Source: Chryseosolibacter sp964532595 (GTDB lineage Bacteria > Bacteroidota > Bacteroidia > Cytophagales > Cyclobacteriaceae). From it: 12,022 nt of DNA. The notes under the pieces are model-generated. The model searched no databases. It was not told the DNA's origin and saw only the letters and a list, made by a program, of their open reading frames with translations. Positions 7,879 through 12,022 of this stretch are shown here, piece by piece (position 1 is the first letter of the stretch; each line of letters starts with the position of its first letter). A program made the translations under genes and the position numbers. The DNA lies in NCBI GenBank assembly GCA_964532595.1, contig CAZHIQ010000064.1:1-12022 (forward strand), written 5' to 3'.

Positions 7879-9057
7879 ATGAGAAAAAGATGGAGTTTTC
7901 TGGCAGTGTTTGTTCTTTCGCTCTGTTGCTGTCGGGCGCCCGAAGATGATCAACTCATCCCACCGGGGCCGGGCGATACCGATGATAGTGAACTCTCGTA
8001 CAAGGAGAAGGCTAAAGAAGTATACGACCTCATCGAGAGTAAGTACAAGACGGGAGACTTGTATAAAGAAAACTTTCCCGCGCAGGGCGATGACATCGTC
8101 TCCTACCTTTGGCCTTACGTCGGAATGCTCAGAGCCGGTAACCTGCTGTATGAGTTGGGCTATGCTGCCGAGATTCACGAAAAGGTTTTCGAGGGTCTCG
8201 AGCGTTACTATTCCGACCGGGCCGACCTGCCCGGATACCAGGCGGAGCCGACGTCGAACGGTCAGCGCGACTTGTATTACGATGATAATTGTATTGTCGC
8301 CATGGAGCTGTTAGAGGCTTACCGGCTGACGAAAGATCAGTTCTATCTGGATCGCGTAGTGACGATCGCGGATTTTATCATGTCGGGTGAAGACGACCGT
8401 TTAGGTGGAGGGATGTATTGGCTCGAGGCCGTTTCGACTGACTGCCAGTCGGGTCCCAACTGCATCAAGGCGGCAAATACATCGGCATACGGCGCTTATG
8501 TGGGCGCGGAATTGTATAAACTGACGGCGGACAACAAGTATCTGGCTTACGCGAAGAGGTTGTACTCGTGGAACTACAACAACCTTCGCGACACCGACAA
8601 TTTGTATTGGAACGACAAGAGTATTGTGACGGGCCAGATTAACCCGATAAAGTGGACGTATAACGCGGCAATGATGATCATGTCTGGTATTTCGCTCTAC
8701 GAAATCACGAAGGAACAGAGCTATCTGGACCAGGCGGTTGCTACCGCGCGGAGTAGCTTCTCTAAATTCACCAAGATTGTTGACGATCAATTGTTCTTTC
8801 CATCGCACGATCCGTGGTTTAATGTGGAGTTGATGAAATCCTATGTAGTTCTGAGCAAGTACGATGAAACTTCAAAGAGCTACGTAGAAGCGTTTATTCG
8901 CAATGCGGATTACGCGTGGAAGAATGCGCGGAACAAGGACGGGCAGTTTTATGAGGATTGGTCGGGCAATAGCGTGGGACGCTATTACTGGTTGCTTCAT
9001 CAGGCGTGTATGGTGGAGGCGTACGGTCTTGCGGCGCTCTTTAAATCGAATCAGTGA
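7879..9057 (+). CDS. GH76 family alpha-1,6-mannanase, lipoprotein
   Basis: A 392-residue glycoside hydrolase with an (alpha/alpha)6 fold. GH76 enzymes are known as retaining endo-acting alpha-1,6-mannanases on yeast-type mannan backbones. The paired catalytic aspartates are probably Asp135 and Asp136 in YYDDN (133-137). Further family features are GGGMYWLEA (176-184), KAANTSAYGAYVGAELYKLT (197-216), and TYNAAMMIMSGISLYEIT (260-277). The N-terminus is a lipoprotein signal ending in three cysteines (16-18), followed by an acidic and proline-rich linker (APEDD, LIPPGPGDTDD), consistent with surface anchoring. Length is normal for a single-domain member. AAGAGA lies close upstream of the ATG, and the gene starts six bases after susE. 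It is the main clue that this PUL acts on an alpha-1,6-linked mannan or related mannose polymer; activity on that polymer is inferred from the family. Confidence 0.88.
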   Translation: MRKRWSFLAVFVLSLCCCRAPEDDQLIPPGPGDTDDSELSYKEKAKEVYDLIESKYKTGDLYKENFPAQGDDIVSYLWPYVGMLRAGNLLYELGYAAEIHEKVFEGLERYYSDRADLPGYQAEPTSNGQRDLYYDDNCIVAMELLEAYRLTKDQFYLDRVVTIADFIMSGEDDRLGGGMYWLEAVSTDCQSGPNCIKAANTSAYGAYVGAELYKLTADNKYLAYAKRLYSWNYNNLRDTDNLYWNDKSIVTGQINPIKWTYNAAMMIMSGISLYEITKEQSYLDQAVATARSSFSKFTKIVDDQLFFPSHDPWFNVELMKSYVVLSKYDETSKSYVEAFIRNADYAWKNARNKDGQFYEDWSGNSVGRYYWLLHQACMVEAYGLAALFKSNQ

Positions 9058-9089
9058 TTGTTATCGTTTAGCCTAAAATAAGTCGTTGT

Positions 9090-10379
9090 ATGAGAGCAGC
9101 AATTTTGACTTGCATGACCCTTGTCGGATGTCTGATGTCTTGTGGTGATGACGACCGACTGTCGAAGCAGATCTGTTCGAATGACGACTATGTATTTCTC
9201 AAGAACCTCAGTCGCGATGTTGTGAAAACCGGATTCACGGCGGGCGACGGGTACGGTGAAGTCTGGATAAGAGACTTCAATACATTTGTCTCTTTAGCGG
9301 CTGAGGTTCATCCCGCTTCTGTCTTGCGCGAGAATCTTCTCGTATTTTTCGCGTTGCAAGGTGACGACGGTAACATCATTGACGGCTTTATTCCGAAGGA
9401 GAAGGCCGGGGGCGGTTATGAATACCGATACTCACCGCTTGAACCCCGTTACGCCGGACATAAGAACACGGTGGAAACAGACCAGGAATCATCGCTGATC
9501 CAAGCGGTGTACAAATATGTAAAGGCAACTGGCGACACCAGCATCCTTCAACATCGGGTAGGAGAAAAGAGGGTGAGTGAGCGATTACATCTGGCCTTGC
9601 AGTACTTGCTGGATGATCGCTACAGCGAGGAGTACGGCTTGTTGTACGGAGCCACTACGGCGGATTGGGGTGACGTTCAGCCGGAACACGAGTGGGGAGT
9701 TTATCTCACCGATGATACCCACTATGCGATTGATGTTTACGACAACGCCATGTTCCTGATTGCGATCGATAGCTACTTGTCGTTAGTGCCGGAAGCGAAG
9801 TCGACCTGGCAGCCGAAGCGCGAATCAATTGCGCTGAATGTGCGAAAATATTTGTGGGATCCGGAGAGACAGAAGTTCAGACCGCATATCTATCTGGACG
9901 GATCGCCTTTCCCGGAAGATTTCAGTGAAGATGTAATCTTCTATCATGGCGGCACCGCTGTTGCCATTGAGGCGGGGCTGTTGTCGAAAGAAGAAGTGAA
10001 GGCATCCTTAGCGAAGATGATTTCAAATGTCGAGGCGGCTAATGCCGCTACTATCGGCCTTACCCTATACCCGACCTATCCCGAAGGATTTTTCGCCAAC
10101 GAGGGAATGGGCCCATACGAGTATCAGAATGGCGGTGATTGGGATTGGTTTGGAGGAAGGATGATCATTCAGCTTGTGCGTTTCGGTTTTGTGGAGGAAG
10201 CAGTGGAGCAGCTCGCGCCCATGATTGAACGTGCGAGGATAAACAACGGCTTCTTCGAGTGGTACACACCCGACAACAAACCCCGCGGATCCGGGACGTT
10301 TCGCGGCGCTGCCGGCGTGTTGTATGACGCCGTCGCGGCCCTTGAAGAATGGGCGGCGAACCAGGGTGGGTGTGATTGA
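9090..10379 (+). CDS. Lipoprotein resembling a six-hairpin glycosidase, family unassigned
   Basis: A 429-residue protein that I take for an (alpha/alpha)6-barrel glycosidase of the six-hairpin superfamily, but cannot place in a GH family. The signal peptide ends LMSC with Cys18, then GDDD, an acidic surface-export-like stretch. Conserved-looking acidic and aromatic motifs occur in order: GEVWIRDFNTF (56-66), ETDQESSLIQAVYKYVKATG (129-148), TTADWGDVQPE (189-199), VYDNAMF (216-222), GGDWDWFGGRMI (348-359), FFEWY (388-392) and GSGTFRGAAGVLYDAV (400-415). The first motif recalls the WIRD/FIRD segment of GH100-like and GH63-like enzymes. Asp62, Asp192 or Asp195, Asp350 or Asp352, and Glu390 are plausible catalytic acids. 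It is the last gene of the PUL, 32 bases after the GH76 gene, so a role in trimming mannan products is a reasonable inference. It does not show the GH125 pattern expected for an exo-alpha-1,6-mannosidase. Confidence 0.75.
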   Translation: MRAAILTCMTLVGCLMSCGDDDRLSKQICSNDDYVFLKNLSRDVVKTGFTAGDGYGEVWIRDFNTFVSLAAEVHPASVLRENLLVFFALQGDDGNIIDGFIPKEKAGGGYEYRYSPLEPRYAGHKNTVETDQESSLIQAVYKYVKATGDTSILQHRVGEKRVSERLHLALQYLLDDRYSEEYGLLYGATTADWGDVQPEHEWGVYLTDDTHYAIDVYDNAMFLIAIDSYLSLVPEAKSTWQPKRESIALNVRKYLWDPERQKFRPHIYLDGSPFPEDFSEDVIFYHGGTAVAIEAGLLSKEEVKASLAKMISNVEAANAATIGLTLYPTYPEGFFANEGMGPYEYQNGGDWDWFGGRMIIQLVRFGFVEEAVEQLAPMIERARINNGFFEWYTPDNKPRGSGTFRGAAGVLYDAVAALEEWAANQGGCD

Positions 10380-10420
10380 GGAGTCGCGTTGGTGCGCTAC
10401 AAACGATAAGTATAGGAGCC

Positions 10421-10523
10421 TCTGATTCAGACGCTTATAAGCGAATTTTTCGCATTTTTGTCCTCACGCAGAACGTCCTTATATTTCCGCTTACAAATCT
10501 GTTTAATCCTATCATTTTGCGCG
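10421..10523 (+). repeat. Duplicated leader element, copy 2
   Basis: Partner of 1621-1719, here upstream of the intact PAS-LuxR gene. Blocks: TCTGaTTCaG (10421-10430), TTATaAGCG (10435-10443), TTTTGT (10456-10461), ACGCAGAACGTC (10466-10477), AAATCTG (10495-10501), TTAATCCTATCATTTTG (10503-10519), then GCG after one base. Four bases separate TTTTGT from ACGCAGAACGTC in both copies. The conservation of discrete blocks at near-fixed spacing, with diverged sequence between them, suggests a functional promoter/operator unit. The right half of the copy-1 inverted repeat is not preserved here, so that hairpin is not the conserved feature. Confidence 0.75.
10432..10460 (+). terminator. Palindrome and hairpin with T tract after the PUL
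   Basis: A perfect 12-base palindrome CGCTTATAAGCG (10432-10443) overlaps a second stem, GCGAA (10441-10445) and TTCGC (10449-10453), followed by ATTTTTG. It lies about 50 bases after the last PUL stop codon and could end the operon transcript. The stem is short. It also forms the left part of leader copy 2 and has a counterpart in copy 1 (1630-1659), so it may instead belong to the leader. Confidence 0.45.
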
Positions 10524-10558
10524 GAGGGCAGTCATGGACTCCGCGAGGACACCTGCTG

Positions 10559-11326
10559 ATGGACGATCTGGTTCTTAGAGAAGTACAGAAAGTGTGGTCC
10601 GAAATCTCCCACTACAGGGCTCCTGCGCCTTTGCAAGTAGAGGCAGAGATTTACAAGAGGCTTGTCGACATTGTTCAGCCTGGCGACTACTATTACATGG
10701 TTTTCAATCCGACGGAACTGTCCCTTGAGTACGTGAGCGAATCGGTAGAGCGCGTTCTTGGATACAAGCGCGAGGAGATGACGGTTGAGAAGAACCTGAG
10801 TATCATCCATCCTGACGATCTGCCGTACTTTATGGACTTCGAGGCTACGGTAGCCAAATTTTGCGCTGAGCTCCCCCCTGCTAAAATTCCGAAGTACAAG
10901 TCGCGTTACGACTACCGTGTCAGGAAGGCGGACGGCTCCTACATTCGCATCCTGCAGCAAATTGTAGCCATTCAAAGCGATGAGCAAGGTGCCGTGCTCG
11001 GCTCCTTTATTGTGCATACCGATATTTCGCATCTCAAAACGTCGACGAAGATGAGTTTGTCCATGATCGGACTCGACGGCGAACCTTCTTACCTCGACAT
11101 GAATCCCGTCAAGAAGTACATTCCCTCGAAGGAACTGCTTACACGGAGGGAGAAGGAGGTACTACGCCTTATGGCACAAGGCAAGAGTACAGCGGAAATA
11201 GCCGAGGAATTGTATATAAGTCCCGCGACCGTGTCAACCCACCGCAAAAATATCCATCGTAAAACTGAAACCGGTACGCTGCTGGAGCTTGTCAATCTTG
11301 CCGTGGAGAAGGGATGGATGATGTAG
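10559..11326 (+). CDS. PAS domain LuxR-type transcriptional regulator
   Basis: A 255-residue one-component regulator. Residues about 43-160 form a PAS sensor domain (GDYYYMVFN at 42-50, EYVSESVERVLGYKREEM at 57-74, IIHPDDLPYF at 82-91, DYRVRKADGSYIRI at 118-131, then the PAC-like end GSFIVHTDIS). Residues about 192-252 form a LuxR/FixJ helix-turn-helix (ELLTRREKEVLRLMAQGKS, then AEIAEELYISPATVSTHRKN). There is no receiver domain, so it probably senses a small ligand or partner protein directly. I chose ATG 10559 because GAGGA (10545-10549) lies nine bases upstream and the PAS family usually starts about 40 residues before GDYYY. The longer frame open to TTG 10376 would run through the terminator-like hairpin and leader copy 2. 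It sits directly downstream of the PUL on the same strand and is the best candidate for its control, which is inference. Confidence 0.9.
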   Translation: MDDLVLREVQKVWSEISHYRAPAPLQVEAEIYKRLVDIVQPGDYYYMVFNPTELSLEYVSESVERVLGYKREEMTVEKNLSIIHPDDLPYFMDFEATVAKFCAELPPAKIPKYKSRYDYRVRKADGSYIRILQQIVAIQSDEQGAVLGSFIVHTDISHLKTSTKMSLSMIGLDGEPSYLDMNPVKKYIPSKELLTRREKEVLRLMAQGKSTAEIAEELYISPATVSTHRKNIHRKTETGTLLELVNLAVEKGWMM

Positions 11327-11375
11327 GATCGTTTCAGGCTGATTATTAGCCCGTTGCGTGAAGAGACTCCCAAGA

Positions 11376-11395
11376 AATACCTAGCCCTAGGTATT
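11376..11395. promoter_or_regulatory. Perfect inverted repeat, candidate operator
   Basis: AATACCTAG (11376-11384) and CTAGGTATT (11387-11395) are exact reverse complements separated by CC. The two-base gap is too short for an RNA hairpin loop, and no T tract follows, so a dimeric protein-binding site is more likely than a terminator. Its right arm overlaps the TTG of the candidate promoter for the next gene. LuxR/FixJ-type regulators often bind TACC/GGTA-like dyads, and such a regulator is encoded just upstream; assigning this site to it is inference. Confidence 0.6.
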
Positions 11396-11424
11396 GGCAC
11401 GACACGCCCGAACGTTCAATTTTG
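11394..11424 (+). promoter_or_regulatory. Candidate promoter of the terminal lipoprotein gene
   Basis: TTG (11394-11396) and CAATTTTG (11417-11424) are separated by 20 bases, fitting TTG-N19-21-TAnnTTTG with one mismatch. The expected start of transcription near 11430 gives a leader of about 20 bases containing the A-rich ribosome-binding region before ATG 11452. The overlap with the inverted repeat at 11376-11395 suggests control at the -33 position. Confidence 0.5.
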
Positions 11425-11451
11425 CCGGTTCAAACAAAAAAAGAACAAGCA

Positions 11452-12022
11452 ATGAGAGTATTGAATCTAAATCTTTTGTTTTCAGCCCTTTTACTGATAG
11501 GACTGGCAGGATGCAGCGATGACGAACCTGAGAAAGCGAAGGATGAAATTAACCTTTCGGATAGTGACGCAGTTTCGAAGGCTTTAAAGTTCAAGAACGT
11601 AACGGCGGTCAGCAAAAATGGCCAGATCCCAGCAGCTTCTTCAGGCGATGGAGCTCCCAAGTTGTACGATGACTATAGCTACGATGTCACTTCGATTTCC
11701 GGAGCTAATGTCGTTCTTGAGATAGATCAGGAGAGTGGGGAGGAACTCGTCGGACTTTACCTGCAGGTGGATGGCGCCGAAGAGTACTATGACATTTCTT
11801 TGGAATCTTCTGCTTCGAATGGCCGCAAGGCGATCAACGTTGGTAGAAAGGGACGTTCCAATGTGGCGGCCAGGATCAAAGAATACATCGACGAGGTTTT
11901 GATCACCCTGCCGAACGATTTTGCGGCAGGGAAATTCTGTGTAACCTTCGCCGTATACGATGCGGAGGGACGGGTGAGTAATCACATAAAAGCCTGCGTA
12001 GAAGTTTTGAAGTCGGGCGGCG
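11452..12022 (+). CDS. Surface lipoprotein, partial, unknown function
   Basis: An open reading frame starting at ATG 11452 runs through the end of the window without a stop (190 complete codons), so the C-terminus is missing. The N-terminus is a clear lipoprotein signal, LLLIGLAGC with Cys21, followed by SDDEPEK, an acidic surface-export-like stretch. Residues about 70-190 look like an all-beta, immunoglobulin-like domain. Two cysteines sit near its end (GKFCVTFAVYDAEGRVSN, then KACVEVLKSGG). This cysteine-framed strand pattern is familiar from Bacteroidota surface lipoproteins where a second module follows, but I cannot name the family. The start is supported by the A-rich ribosome-binding region and a candidate promoter with an operator-like dyad. 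It follows the PAS-LuxR gene by 125 bases and may be a target of that regulator. Minus-strand frames here are weaker and lack a start context. Confidence 0.8.
   Translation, partial: MRVLNLNLLFSALLLIGLAGCSDDEPEKAKDEINLSDSDAVSKALKFKNVTAVSKNGQIPAASSGDGAPKLYDDYSYDVTSISGANVVLEIDQESGEELVGLYLQVDGAEEYYDISLESSASNGRKAINVGRKGRSNVAARIKEYIDEVLITLPNDFAAGKFCVTFAVYDAEGRVSNHIKACVEVLKSGG

Noticed and set aside
9090..10379. GH125 exo-alpha-1,6-mannosidase assignment
   Set aside because: A GH125 enzyme would fit next to GH76, but the expected GH125 N-terminal pattern with an MWLRDS-like segment is not present; only WIRDF is seen, in a different setting.
10376..10558. TTG-started N-terminal extension of the PAS-LuxR gene
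   Set aside because: It overlaps the last PUL stop codon, runs through a terminator-like hairpin and the conserved leader, and codes for no recognisable domain. ATG 10559 with GAGGA nine bases upstream is better.
10532..11032. 166-residue minus-strand reading frame
   Set aside because: It is the antisense shadow of the PAS domain coding region and shows no family resemblance.
11337..11351. Hairpin GGCTGA/TTAGCC as terminator of the PAS-LuxR gene
   Set aside because: The stem is only six pairs including one G-T, with a three-base loop and no following T tract.
11430..11985. Two minus-strand reading frames at the window end
   Set aside because: The plus strand encodes a clear lipoprotein signal and lipobox with a promoter and A-rich ribosome-binding region; the minus-strand frames lack any such support.
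1..12022. CRISPR arrays, tRNA or rRNA genes, insertion sequences
   Set aside because: No regularly spaced repeat series, no cloverleaf or ribosomal RNA-like segment, and no transposase or integrase reading frame was seen on either strand.

Overview
The window comes from a member of the Bacteroidota, probably an environmental glycan degrader of the Cytophagales/Chitinophagales type. That lineage is inference. It rests on the SusC/SusD pair, lipoproteins with acidic stretches right after the lipobox cysteine, weak Shine-Dalgarno sequences, TTG-N20-TxnnTTTG-like promoters and near-balanced base composition. All genes I support are on the + strand.

Layout. (1) 4-1610: a Crp/Fnr-type regulator, then a secreted alpha/beta hydrolase of the HSL type with its own candidate promoter. 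(2) 1611-2041: a 430-base stretch with no intact gene. It is not empty: it holds a diverged second copy of the leader and 5' coding part of the PAS-LuxR regulator found at the other end of the locus, then an AT-rich segment with short palindromes and direct repeats just before susC. (3) 2042-10379: a compact polysaccharide utilization locus (PUL) of five genes with gaps of 32 bases or less: SusC transporter, SusD, SusE-like lipoprotein, a GH76 family alpha-1,6-mannanase and a lipoprotein that looks like a six-hairpin glycosidase but that I cannot place in a family. A hairpin followed by Ts lies just beyond it. (4) 10421-11326: the intact leader and gene of a PAS-LuxR regulator. (5) 11376-12022: a perfect inverted repeat overlapping a Bacteroidota-type promoter, then the start of a lipoprotein gene cut by the window end.

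Working model. The GH76 enzyme cuts an alpha-1,6-mannan backbone at the cell surface, SusE/SusD bind the pieces and SusC imports them using TonB energy. The unclassified glycosidase trims the products. No SusR, hybrid two-component system or sigma/anti-sigma pair is present, and SusC lacks the N-terminal signalling extension, so the adjacent PAS-LuxR protein is the best candidate regulator.

The most unusual observation is that the PUL is bracketed by two copies of the same regulatory element, 1621-1985 and 10421-about 10812. The copy next to susC appears to be a decayed regulator gene whose leader is still well conserved.
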